From assembly GCF_947487605.1 (NCBI RefSeq), contig NZ_CANKXK010000003.1, positions 186,001-250,000 on the forward strand: a stretch of 64,000 nt of DNA, given 5' to 3'. The translations under genes and the position numbers were made by a program. The notes under the pieces are model-generated. The model worked only from the letters and a program-made list of their open reading frames with translations, did not search any database and was not told the origin of the DNA. This stretch comes from an uncultured Algibacter sp. (GTDB taxonomy: Bacteria > Bacteroidota > Bacteroidia > Flavobacteriales > Flavobacteriaceae). Numbering within the stretch: position 1 is the stretch's first letter; each line of letters begins with the position of its first letter. This document shows, in pieces, positions 26,550 through 34,486 of the stretch.

Positions 26550-26586
26550 ATCGAAAACGTTTTCGATTTCAACGAAAACGTTTTCG
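26550..26586. promoter_or_regulatory. Two LacI-type operator palindromes
   Basis: ATCGAAAACGTTTTCGAT at 26550-26567 is a perfect 18-bp palindrome. CGAAAACGTTTTCG at 26573-26586 is a perfect 14-bp palindrome with the same core. Their centres are 21 bp apart, about two helical turns, so two dimers would sit on the same face of DNA. A central CG in a perfect palindrome is the hallmark of LacI-family operators. The second site overlaps the expected -33 region of the lacI-type gene that begins at 26628. Confidence 0.88.
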
Positions 26587-26627
26587 ATTTGGTTTTTTTA
26601 TTATATTTAAAGAAAATAAACTGTTAT

Positions 26628-27656
26628 ATGAAACCTGTCACCTTAAAAGAAATTGCTGAACAATTAAATATATCTGTTACCACTGCATCAAAAGCTCTAA
26701 AGGACTATCCTGATGTTAGTAAAAAAACAAGAGGCTTAGTCAGGGAACTAGCAAAAACATTAAATTATAAGCCTAATACTTTTGCTGTTAATCTAAGAAC
26801 TAAAGAGTCTAAAACTATTGGCTTAGTCATTCCTGTAATTGTTCATCATTTTTTTTCGAGTGTTATTAAAGGTATTATTTCACAAGCCGAAAAAAAAGGG
26901 TATTTAGTTATTATTCTTCAATCTAACGAATCTTATGAACTAGAAAAAAAACAAATTGATTTATTATTAAGTCAACGTGTTGACGGTATTCTAATTTCAT
27001 TGGCAAACGGTACAGCGGACTTTAGTCATTTAACCGAAGTTATTTCTCAAGAGAAACCTTTAGTTATGTTTGATAAAATTGCAAAAATTGTAAAATGTTC
27101 TAAAGTTATTATTGATGACCGAAAAGCAGCTTACATGGCGACGCAACATTTAATAGATATAGGATGTAAACGAATCGCGCATTTTAGAGGTGCTCTTTTG
27201 CCTCAAAATTCTATAGATAGATTTCTTGGCTACAAAAAGGCGTTATTGGATAACAATATACCTTACGACCACTCTTTGGTGTATATATGCGAATGCGGTG
27301 ATATGAGTTTTGAAGAAGGTAAAACAAATGCACAACAATTACTAAAAGACCATGACGATGTAGACGGAATTTTTATAAATACTGATTTAGTTGCCATTGG
27401 AGCCATGACCCAGTTTAATAAACAAGGTGTTAAAATCCCTGAAGACATTAGTATTGTTGGATTTAGTAACTGGTTTATGTCTTCTGTAATATCACCTACA
27501 TTAACAACTATTGACCAACCTGGATTTAAAATGGGAAAAACAGCTTTTAAACAACTTTATAAAGAAATAAAGGCCATTAAAAATAAGAAACCGAAAGCAT
27601 CAAAAATTATTACACTTGATACTGCTTTAATAGAAAGAGAATCCACTAAAAAATAG
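26628..27656 (+). CDS. LacI family transcriptional regulator of the sucrose locus
   Basis: A 342-aa LacI protein. The start chosen is the ATG at 26628, giving MKPVTLKEIAEQLNISVTTASKALK with the helix-turn-helix at residues 4-25 and the hinge near 50-60 (LNYKPN). An upstream TTG at 26589 would add 13 unlikely residues. The effector-binding domain is of the periplasmic-binding-protein type (TIGLVIPVIVHHFFSSVIKGI...). It is divergent from the TonB receptor and next to two operator palindromes, so it probably controls the locus and itself. It ends 6 nt before the convergent queG. Confidence 0.92.
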   Translation: MKPVTLKEIAEQLNISVTTASKALKDYPDVSKKTRGLVRELAKTLNYKPNTFAVNLRTKESKTIGLVIPVIVHHFFSSVIKGIISQAEKKGYLVIILQSNESYELEKKQIDLLLSQRVDGILISLANGTADFSHLTEVISQEKPLVMFDKIAKIVKCSKVIIDDRKAAYMATQHLIDIGCKRIAHFRGALLPQNSIDRFLGYKKALLDNNIPYDHSLVYICECGDMSFEEGKTNAQQLLKDHDDVDGIFINTDLVAIGAMTQFNKQGVKIPEDISIVGFSNWFMSSVISPTLTTIDQPGFKMGKTAFKQLYKEIKAIKNKKPKASKIITLDTALIERESTKK

Positions 27657-27662
27657 TGTACA

Positions 27663-28586
27663 TTAATCTTTTAAAAAATAAATATTTCTCTTTAAACCAG
27701 ATAATTTAGTACGCTTTACTGCGGATTTTTTAAATACTTTTCTAAACGTGTCTTCAGTTATTTCTTCCCAATCTTTCTTAGTCATGGATAAAAGTTCTGG
27801 ATGCGGATTAAAAAGTGGTTCATTATGCGATTTTGAAAACCGGTTCCAAGGGCAAACATCTTGACATACATCGCAACCAAACACCCAATCATCCATTTTT
27901 CCTTTAAATTCTGTTGGAATATTTTCTTTAAGTTCGATAGTAAAATATGAGATGCATTTACTGCCATCAACCACATAAGGTTCTGTTATAGCCTCTGTAG
28001 GGCAAGCATCAATACAAGCGGTACAAGTACCACAATGATCTGTTACTGGATTATCATAATCTAGTTCTAAATCAATAATTAATTCTGCAATAAAATAGAA
28101 TGAACCTACCTGTTGGGTCAATAAGTTAGAATGTTTCCCAATCCATCCTAACCCCGATTTTGCTGCCCAAGCTTTGTCTAAAACGGGTGCTGAATCTACA
28201 AAAGCACGACCATGGACTTCTCCAATTTCATCTTGAATAAAATTTAGAAGTGATTTTAGTTTGTCTTTTATAACGAAATGATAATCGGTTCCGAAAGCAT
28301 ATTTAGATAACTTATAGCTATTAGCCGTTTGCTCTTGGCTAGGGTAATAGTTTAACAATAAGGATACGACGCTTTTTGAATCTTCAACCAGTTTTGTGGG
28401 ATCTAAACGTTTATCAAAATGGTTTTCCATATATCGCATCTCTCCATGCATGTTTTGGTTTAACCATTTTTCCAATCGAGGCGCTTCCTCTTCTAAAAAC
28501 TCAGCCTTACTAATACCACAAGACAAAAAACCGAGGCGTTTGGCTTCGGTTTTTATGAGTTGGGTATATGTCCTTTTTAGGCTCAA
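27663..28586 (-). CDS. queG: Epoxyqueuosine reductase QueG
   Basis: A 307-aa enzyme that reduces epoxyqueuosine to queuosine in tRNA with cobalamin and two 4Fe-4S clusters. The catalytic aspartate is D131 in [12 protein letters not shown]. The clusters are bound by C185, C188, C191, C195 ([11 protein letters not shown]) and C238, C241, C245 ([11 protein letters not shown]), with a further cysteine from the C211 or C195 region. The start is TTG at 28586-28584; an in-frame stop lies a few codons upstream and no ATG is available. Codons 13-20 can fold into a hairpin followed by six Ts. A relic of another queG start lies after ruvB. Confidence 0.94.
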   Translation of the reverse strand: MSLKRTYTQLIKTEAKRLGFLSCGISKAEFLEEEAPRLEKWLNQNMHGEMRYMENHFDKRLDPTKLVEDSKSVVSLLLNYYPSQEQTANSYKLSKYAFGTDYHFVIKDKLKSLLNFIQDEIGEVHGRAFVDSAPVLDKAWAAKSGLGWIGKHSNLLTQQVGSFYFIAELIIDLELDYDNPVTDHCGTCTACIDACPTEAITEPYVVDGSKCISYFTIELKENIPTEFKGKMDDWVFGCDVCQDVCPWNRFSKSHNEPLFNPHPELLSMTKKDWEEITEDTFRKVFKKSAVKRTKLSGLKRNIYFLKD

Positions 28587-28636
28587 ATTAGGTTTAAAGT
28601 CTTAATGGCTAAGATACAACCTATATGCGATTTATT

Positions 28637-29965
28637 TTAATCCTTTAAAGCTATAGGGCTCAAAAAATTATCGGTAATATAATTACCTACTTTAGCTCCT
28701 AATTTATGACCTTCTTCAGAATCATATCTAAAATGAATTCCCAAGTATACTCTTGACATTGAAGCTTCTAAACCTGCCTCTGTAAAACTATTAAATGAGC
28801 GTGTAGGTGGATTCATTTTCATTTTTCCTGAAAAGAATCCAGCGCTATCTACTTCTTTCTGTGTCATAATAAATTTGTAATCATCGCCTTTCCCAAAAGT
28901 ATTGGCTAAAACAGTCATAGCTGCCGTACTTGCTGTACCATGTGCCGAAGGATATGATGGAAACGGATAGGTGTGTTTATGAAGGTTATTCCATTCAGCA
29001 TCCTTTTCAGTATCATCATTCCCATCATTATCTGCCCAACGAATAGCGGTATAAGGTCGCCAATGGTTGTAGTGAAACTTATTGTCAAAGACATTTATAT
29101 AAGCATCACAAATAGCCATGTTCATTAAAGCAAACGTTCTGGTAGCGTCCCATAAATTTGGTTTTTCTTTGGCTATTAAATCCCTTAACAGTTGATTATG
29201 CGAGCTCTCTCCAAATTCTTTCCACCACATGGCTAAATGGGCTTGGTCTGCAGTCCTGGTTTTACTGTTAAAGCCTCCAACCTCTTTTACTTCGTTAAAG
29301 GCTTTCGTATAAGTTTTGCTATTGATTTCAGGTGGTGGTGGCGCTCTAAAATAATTATATTTCGGGAGTGCAAAGGGTTTTGCTATGGCCAAACCTGCCC
29401 CAAAGATAAATCCTTCTGGCGTACCACTGTGCTCATTAAACTCTGCATAAACCCCTGGCGCCATAGGATGCCATGTATAATCGGATTTCGTATTCCAATT
29501 GTCATCATTTCGTTTTTCTAAAATAGCTTTTGCAGATGCTTTGCCTAAGGTTTGCGCTTGACTTTTACTTTCACCATTATTAATGGTATTTATAAACTCG
29601 TTAAGTAGTTTTTCAAAACCCTCTTGTTTGTCTGGATATTGACTTATCGCTATAGAATAGGCGGCATAAGTTGCCGAGGCAATAGGATCTGCTTCAGGCA
29701 TTTCAGTATGATATGCATAATGACTATACTTTTGAACAATACTATTCAAGGCATCATGCATGGCTATGTGCATCATTGAAGCAGCACGAACCCCTTTAAG
29801 AGTTAACAGGTTATCTTCAGCAATTGCAGTTTCTATGATTTTTTGATTCCATTTAGAAGCAATTTCTGCATTAAAGTCGTCAATTTTTAATTCTTGCGTT
29901 TTGCAACTTTGTATTGATAGAGATACGAACAGCATAACTATCCACGCAACGTTTTTTGTCTTCAT
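28637..29965 (-). CDS. Vanadium haloperoxidase-type PAP2 superfamily lipoprotein
   Basis: A 442-aa protein. A lipobox IQSC with C21 predicts a lipid-anchored periplasmic or surface protein. All three vanadate-pocket motifs are present: K296-x6-R303-P304 (KFHYNHWRP), PSAH (339-342, usually PSGH) and SRVYLGIHFRYD with H411. It may be a vanadium-dependent haloperoxidase or a PAP2 acid phosphatase; the two share the pocket, and the sequence alone does not decide. It is downstream of an AraC regulator, and between them are direct repeats of AraC-site form. Confidence 0.87.
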   Translation of the reverse strand: MKTKNVAWIVMLFVSLSIQSCKTQELKIDDFNAEIASKWNQKIIETAIAEDNLLTLKGVRAASMMHIAMHDALNSIVQKYSHYAYHTEMPEADPIASATYAAYSIAISQYPDKQEGFEKLLNEFINTINNGESKSQAQTLGKASAKAILEKRNDDNWNTKSDYTWHPMAPGVYAEFNEHSGTPEGFIFGAGLAIAKPFALPKYNYFRAPPPPEINSKTYTKAFNEVKEVGGFNSKTRTADQAHLAMWWKEFGESSHNQLLRDLIAKEKPNLWDATRTFALMNMAICDAYINVFDNKFHYNHWRPYTAIRWADNDGNDDTEKDAEWNNLHKHTYPFPSYPSAHGTASTAAMTVLANTFGKGDDYKFIMTQKEVDSAGFFSGKMKMNPPTRSFNSFTEAGLEASMSRVYLGIHFRYDSEEGHKLGAKVGNYITDNFLSPIALKD

Positions 29966-30017
29966 AAAAGCAGTATTTTTAGTGTTAATGCAATTTAACA
30001 GACTTTCTAAAAAACAG

Positions 30018-30055
30018 ATATGCTAAAAAACTCAAAAAATATGCTAAAAAACTCA
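30018..30055 (-). promoter_or_regulatory. AraC-type direct-repeat operator before the haloperoxidase gene
   Basis: TGAGTTTTTTAGCATAT (minus strand) occurs twice, at 30055-30039 and 30034-30018, exactly, with a 21-bp period. Each contains TAGC. The 17-bp half-site, 4-bp gap and 21-bp period equal the araI1-araI2 layout of E. coli. The first copy overlaps the stop codon of the AraC gene; the second ends 53 nt before the haloperoxidase ATG. A TAAATTG resembling a -7 element follows. Confidence 0.65.
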
Positions 30056-30952
30056 TGATTGCTGAAGAAGTTCGCGTTCTTTTAATCGATTTTTGAATTT
30101 TAAAGGAGGATTATTATAGTATTCTTTAAAGGATTTAATAAAATGAGAGGTATTCTCAAAGCCTATATCCAATGCAATCTCGTTAATGTTCAAATCGGTA
30201 GTTTCTAACAAAAACCTACCGTATTCAAGCCTTTTCTTCTTTAACCATTTGCCAGGTGTGGTTTTATATAATTTTAAAAAATCTCTGTTAAACGTAGCGA
30301 GGCTTCTTCCGCTAAGTTTAGCAAACTCTTTCAATTTTAAATTAAAAAGATAATGCTCTTCCATAATGGGTTTTAGACTTTTCTTACCATCAAAACAGGT
30401 TTCTTTAAAATAATTAGTTGCCTTTGAATTAAGCCCTCCAGTAACTATATTAATGATTAGTTCCTTGAATTTAATTTTAAGTAAACTTTTTGAAGGGGGT
30501 TTTGATAGCGAAAAATAATTTAGAAGCGTTTTGAAATAATCTGTTAAAGTTTGGTCCAAGGATAAAGGAATAACCGAATCTGTATCTTGAATTTTATCGG
30601 TATCTATATTTATGGAACAATCATTTTTCATAACTGAGGCAATAAATTCATCAGGCACAAAAATGAGCAAAGCGCAAAAATCGCCATTCAAAATTTTATA
30701 CACTCTATGGGCTCCTTTTTTTAAAAATGCAGCATCCCCAGCCTTAAGTACATATTCTTCATTTGGTGTTTTCCACCTTCCTCCACCAACAAATACGTAA
30801 CAAAAATAATTTTTATTCACCCAGTAATCCACAGGAGAGCCTTCAATTGGGCAATCATAGGCGGTAAACAAAACATCACTAACACTAAATTGCCTAAAAA
30901 GTGGATTGTTTTCGACAAACTCATAAAAATGGATCATGTCTTTACGCTTCAT
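30053..30952 (-). CDS. AraC family transcriptional regulator
   Basis: A 299-aa protein with a cupin-like N-terminal sensor (about 15-150, with YFCYVFVGGGRWKTPNEEYVLKAGDAAFLKKGAH) and a C-terminal double helix-turn-helix (about 205-290: FAKLSGRSLATFNRDFLKLY and INEIALDIGFENTSHFIKSFKEYY). It resembles the ExsA-like AraC group common in Bacteroidota. It is upstream of the haloperoxidase-type gene on the same strand. The direct repeats at its 3' end suggest that it activates that gene. The signal is unknown. Confidence 0.9.
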   Translation of the reverse strand: MKRKDMIHFYEFVENNPLFRQFSVSDVLFTAYDCPIEGSPVDYWVNKNYFCYVFVGGGRWKTPNEEYVLKAGDAAFLKKGAHRVYKILNGDFCALLIFVPDEFIASVMKNDCSINIDTDKIQDTDSVIPLSLDQTLTDYFKTLLNYFSLSKPPSKSLLKIKFKELIINIVTGGLNSKATNYFKETCFDGKKSLKPIMEEHYLFNLKLKEFAKLSGRSLATFNRDFLKLYKTTPGKWLKKKRLEYGRFLLETTDLNINEIALDIGFENTSHFIKSFKEYYNNPPLKFKNRLKERELLQQS

Positions 30953-31030
30953 AATACTTAAGCCCTATTTTCATTGGTTTCTCTAAGATACTGATTTTCT
31001 TTTATTTAACGAAAGTGATATTTTTATTTA

Positions 31031-31087
31031 AATACTGAACACAAAAAAACCGAGGCTTATTGCTTCAGTTTTAATGAGTTTTGTGTA
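31031..31087 (-). pseudogene. Relic of a queG 5' end, after ruvB
   Basis: Read on the minus strand from 31087, the sequence gives YTKLIKTEAISLGF, against [14 protein letters not shown] at residues 7-20 of the intact queG. The 42 nt match at 34 positions. Five of the eight differences are synonymous third-base changes, as in a diverged coding sequence. After GGT an extra T in a T-run shifts the frame, and a stop follows within a few codons. No start codon precedes it. It also forms an imperfect hairpin followed by seven Ts and may now serve as the ruvB terminator. Confidence 0.55.
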
Positions 31088-31106
31088 TTCTATTGTTAAT
31101 AATGCT

Positions 31107-31135
31107 GAGATCCTGAATCAAGTTCAGGATGACAC
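31107..31135. repeat. Short hairpin repeat after ruvB
   Basis: ATCCTGAA (31110-31117) and TTCAGGAT (31123-31130) form a perfect 8-bp stem around TCAAG, flanked by GAG and GACAC. This GATCCTGAA...TTCAGGATGACA form is a dispersed repeat seen in many bacterial genomes, related in style to the one between bioD and bioA. It sits 6 nt after the ruvB stop codon. Confidence 0.7.
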
Positions 31136-31141
31136 TAATTG

Positions 31142-32164
31142 TCAAAATAACCCGCCTTGAATATTTCCTTTTATTTTTCCTAAATGCTTATACGCTTGAT
31201 CAGTTACTTCTCGACCACGGGGGGTACGCATAATAAAACCTTGTTGGATTAAAAAAGGTTCATACACTTCTTCAATCGTTTCTGGGCTTTCACTTACAGC
31301 TGTAGCAATGGTGGTTATTCCAACTGGACCTCCTTTAAATTTATTAATAATGGTTGATAGAATTTTGTTGTCCATTTCGTCCAAACCATGGGCATCTACA
31401 TTTAAAGCCTCTAAGGCAAACTTTGCTATTTTAATATCGATAGTTCCATTACCTTTTATCTGTGCAAAATCGCGTACTCTTCTCAAAAGTGCGTTAGCAA
31501 TTCTTGGCGTGCCTCGACTGCGACCTGCTATTTCTATAGCTGCTTCCATAGAAATAGGGACATCTAAAATAGATGCACTCCTCTGAACTATAGATGTTAG
31601 TAATTCTGTATTATAATATTGTAATCTACTTTGAATGCCAAAACGCGCTCGCATGGGTGCTGTTAGTAATCCCGATCGAGTTGTTGCTCCAACAAGTGTG
31701 AATGGATTTAAGTTTATTTGAACAGAGCGTGCATTAGGACCAGACTCGATCATGATATCGATTTTATAATCTTCCATTGCAGAATACAAATATTCTTCGA
31801 CTATAGGACTAAGCCGATGAATTTCATCTATAAACAGTACATCGCGCTCTTCAAGATTTGTAAGCAAGCCTGCTAAATCTCCTGGTTTATCTAAAACTGG
31901 ACCCGAGGTTACTTTAATACCTACCTCTAATTCATTCGCTAAAATATGTGCTAAAGTTGTTTTTCCTAATCCTGGTGGGCCATGAAAAAGTGCATGATCT
32001 AAAGCTTCGGTTCGTAAGTTAGCAGCTTGAACGAAAATTTTAAGATTTTCTAAAACCTGATCTTGACCTGCAAAATCGTCAAAAGATAAGGGTCTTAACT
32101 TTCTTTCTACATCAATTTCTTCTGGAGAAAAATTTTCGTTGGATGGGTCTAGGTTTTCGTTCAT
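31142..32164 (-). CDS. ruvB: Holliday junction branch migration helicase RuvB
   Basis: A 340-aa AAA+ motor that drives branch migration with RuvA. Walker A is [11 protein letters not shown] (about 65-75), Walker B is [10 protein letters not shown] (about 115-124), sensor 1 is [11 protein letters not shown], sensor 2 [16 protein letters not shown], and the C-terminal winged helix includes [17 protein letters not shown]. It is separate from ruvA, the usual flavobacterial situation. After its stop codon come a hairpin repeat and a queG relic. Confidence 0.96.
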   Translation of the reverse strand: MNENLDPSNENFSPEEIDVERKLRPLSFDDFAGQDQVLENLKIFVQAANLRTEALDHALFHGPPGLGKTTLAHILANELEVGIKVTSGPVLDKPGDLAGLLTNLEERDVLFIDEIHRLSPIVEEYLYSAMEDYKIDIMIESGPNARSVQINLNPFTLVGATTRSGLLTAPMRARFGIQSRLQYYNTELLTSIVQRSASILDVPISMEAAIEIAGRSRGTPRIANALLRRVRDFAQIKGNGTIDIKIAKFALEALNVDAHGLDEMDNKILSTIINKFKGGPVGITTIATAVSESPETIEEVYEPFLIQQGFIMRTPRGREVTDQAYKHLGKIKGNIQGGLF

Positions 32165-32212
32165 TTTTATAGTGTGCCTTAACCTGGTTAACCGGTAGGT
32201 TTTTTAAAAGAT

Positions 32213-32428
32213 TTAAATGGATAAAACATTTGAGGCTTTTAGAATATATACAAGAACAAGTACAATTAAAGCACTTAAACCTAGAACTCCCTCCCAGTGG
32301 TAAATACTCCAAAATTCTCTTTTATTTGGTGTTCTACCTTTTAATTTTTTAAACCTTTTATAGGCTAATTTGTGGATAATGTAACCCACTAACACAAACA
32401 AAATTATTGCAGCTATATAATACACCAT
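32213..32428 (-). CDS. Small two-helix membrane protein upstream of ruvB
   Basis: A 71-aa protein with two membrane segments (about 3-22 and 47-67) separated by a basic loop (KLAYKRFKKLKGRTPNKREF), so both ends probably face the periplasm with the loop in the cytoplasm. It ends 48 nt before ruvB on the same strand. I do not recognise a family. A second reading frame here (32112-32312) is hydrophilic and overlaps the ruvB start, so this frame is the better choice. Confidence 0.6.
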   Translation of the reverse strand: MVYYIAAIILFVLVGYIIHKLAYKRFKKLKGRTPNKREFWSIYHWEGVLGLSALIVLVLVYILKASNVLSI

Positions 32429-32509
32429 ATCCGTATAAATTTAATATGATAAAAATACACAAAACAAATGACTTACTTGAAAATTAATGAATGATAAAAA
32501 CATATGTAA

Positions 32510-32551
32510 AAAAGCCTTTCAATTCTAAAAGTGTTAGATAGAAAGGCTTTT
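32510..32551 (-). terminator. Terminator of the adhesin-PorP-OmpA operon
   Basis: On the minus strand AAAAGCCTTTC (32551-32541) pairs with GAAAGGCTTTT (32520-32510), then the T-run continues. It lies 30 nt after the OmpA stop codon. Confidence 0.8.
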
Positions 32552-32580
32552 CAGGCTTTTAATTGGTATAAAATGGTTGG

Positions 32581-34467
32581 TTAATTTAAAATAGTAAACT
32601 CACAACGTCTGTTAATTTCGTATTCTTCTTTTGTACAAATACCTGGTTTAGTACATTCATTAAGTGGTTGCGTTTCGCCATAACCAATACTTCTAAGTCT
32701 ACTTCTGTCTATTCCTTGACTTACTAAATATTCTAAGGTTGATGCTGCACGATGTTTAGACAACTCTAAATTATATTGATCTTTTCCACGAGCATCTGTA
32801 TGCGCTGAAACTTCAACTTCCATTGATGGGTATTTTTTCATTAAATCTACTAATACGTTAAGCGTAATTGCAGCATCTTCACGAATTTTAGATTTATCAA
32901 AATCAAAATAGATTTTATCTAATTCTACTTGTACATTACCTTTTTCATTTTCTTTAACGCGTTCTTCAGCATCTGCAAAAGACTCTAATGACAAGTATAT
33001 ATTATGGTTAATTTTACCTTCACTATCTGTTGAGAAATCTACATCTTGAGGAATGTAAGCCTTACGAGTACCGCGAATTGTATATTTTTTGTTTGGTTCT
33101 ATCTTAAATAAATAATTTGCCTTTTCTCCAACAATAGAATCTTGAAGTACTCTTCCGGTTTCGTCAAGTAGTGTAACTAAAGAATTAGGTAATAACGCTT
33201 TACTATTTTTGTCTTGTACAAGCCCATCAACCAAATATTTTGTTAGTATATTTTCTTCTCTAGAAAAACCATACAATCTGTCGTGACCTGTTCTGTTAGA
33301 TGATATATATCCTTTGTTATTATTTTCTTTAACAACATAAGCGAAATCATCAAGACTACTATTTATAGAACTTCCTAGGTTTACAGGGTTATCAAAAGTG
33401 TTATTTACTCTATTGCTTCTAAACACATCTAAACCACCATATCCTTGATGACCAATAGATGAAAAATATAAAACATCTAAATCACTAATGTATGGGAATT
33501 GTTCGCGGTGTGGCGTATTTATTTTATCTCCTAAATTTTCAGGTTCTCCAAAGGTTCCATCGTCATTAACTGCCACTTTATAAATATCGAAACCACCTAA
33601 TGTACCTGGCATATCGCTTGCAAAATAAAGTGTCTTTCCATCTTTACTTAAACTAGGGTGTTCTGTACTATATTTATTAGAATTAAATGGTAATGCTTTT
33701 ACATTTGTCCATTTACCATCAACATATTGGGCTTTAAATATCTTAACATGTGCTATTCTTTCACCATCCGATTTAATACGAGATTTATTAGTTCTATTAA
33801 AATACATGGTTTTTCCATCTTTACTAAAAGTAGCATTGCTTTCATGCGAATCTGTATTTACTTCATCTGAAAATGGTGTAATATTTTCAATTTTTCCATC
33901 GCTAGCTAAGGTTGCCTTATACAAATCCAGATACGGCAAATTATTCCAACTATAAGTTGGGTTTTCGTTATTTCTTGCTGAAGCAAAAGTTACTTTATTT
34001 TCTCCATAAAAAGACAATCCGAAATCACTACTTGAATTTGCATTATCTAAAACAGAGAGATTGAAAACATGCGGTGTAGTTTTTCCATTTAATTCAATAA
34101 ATGACTCTGTATCTATAATTTCGCCATAATATTTACTTAGTTGAACATCGGCTTCCTTATAATTTTTGTCACCCATTAAAGCTTGTGCATATCGAAATCG
34201 CAAATCTGTATCTAAAGAATCTGCATAAGCACTAAACAACTCTTTATAAGTGATAATAGCTTTTTCTATATTAGCATTATAGTAATAACTGTCTGCTAAG
34301 TTTTGAAGCACCGTTTTTGATCGGTCTTTGGTTTCATAAATTTCAGCAGCTTCTGCATAAGCTTTCATTTCAAAAAGCTTGTTGGCTCGTTTTAAATTTC
34401 CTTTTTGAGCTAGCGTAATTCCACTAACTAATAAAAGGCTTGCAAGTATGTATATATGTTTTTTCAT
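32581..34467 (-). CDS. OmpA family protein with TPR and PD40 propeller domains
   Basis: A 628-aa protein from the ATG at 34467, which gives a proper signal peptide (MKKHIYILASLLLVSGITLAQ). The longer frame to 34545 would overlap porP and hide the signal. In order: TPR-like helices (about 25-120), WD40-like PD40 repeats (about 165-400: SKDGKTMYFNRTNKS, SKDGKTLYFASDMPGTLGGFDIYK), a carboxypeptidase-regulatory-like domain (about 420-500), and an OmpA peptidoglycan-binding domain (IYFDFDKSKIREDA to the end). It is the usual third partner after a CHU_C adhesin and PorP, and probably links the outer-membrane complex to peptidoglycan. Confidence 0.9.
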   Translation of the reverse strand: MKKHIYILASLLLVSGITLAQKGNLKRANKLFEMKAYAEAAEIYETKDRSKTVLQNLADSYYYNANIEKAIITYKELFSAYADSLDTDLRFRYAQALMGDKNYKEADVQLSKYYGEIIDTESFIELNGKTTPHVFNLSVLDNANSSSDFGLSFYGENKVTFASARNNENPTYSWNNLPYLDLYKATLASDGKIENITPFSDEVNTDSHESNATFSKDGKTMYFNRTNKSRIKSDGERIAHVKIFKAQYVDGKWTNVKALPFNSNKYSTEHPSLSKDGKTLYFASDMPGTLGGFDIYKVAVNDDGTFGEPENLGDKINTPHREQFPYISDLDVLYFSSIGHQGYGGLDVFRSNRVNNTFDNPVNLGSSINSSLDDFAYVVKENNNKGYISSNRTGHDRLYGFSREENILTKYLVDGLVQDKNSKALLPNSLVTLLDETGRVLQDSIVGEKANYLFKIEPNKKYTIRGTRKAYIPQDVDFSTDSEGKINHNIYLSLESFADAEERVKENEKGNVQVELDKIYFDFDKSKIREDAAITLNVLVDLMKKYPSMEVEVSAHTDARGKDQYNLELSKHRAASTLEYLVSQGIDRSRLRSIGYGETQPLNECTKPGICTKEEYEINRRCEFTILN

Positions 34468-34486
34468 CTCTTTATAGTCTTTAATG

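Noticed and set aside
26589-26627. TTG start extending the LacI gene by 13 codons
   Set aside because: It begins next to the operator and adds a hydrophobic tail before the helix-turn-helix; the ATG at 26628 gives the normal LacI N-terminus.
31508-31526. CTCGACTGCGACC in ruvB resembles the GCGCAGTCGA repeat core
   Set aside because: It encodes the conserved sensor 2 region (GRSRGTP) of RuvB and lacks the GTCAC start and GCGC; the similarity is by chance.
32112-32312. Second minus-strand frame upstream of ruvB
   Set aside because: It overlaps the ruvB start and gives a cysteine-rich, unstructured sequence, whereas the other frame (32213-32428) makes a sensible two-helix membrane protein.
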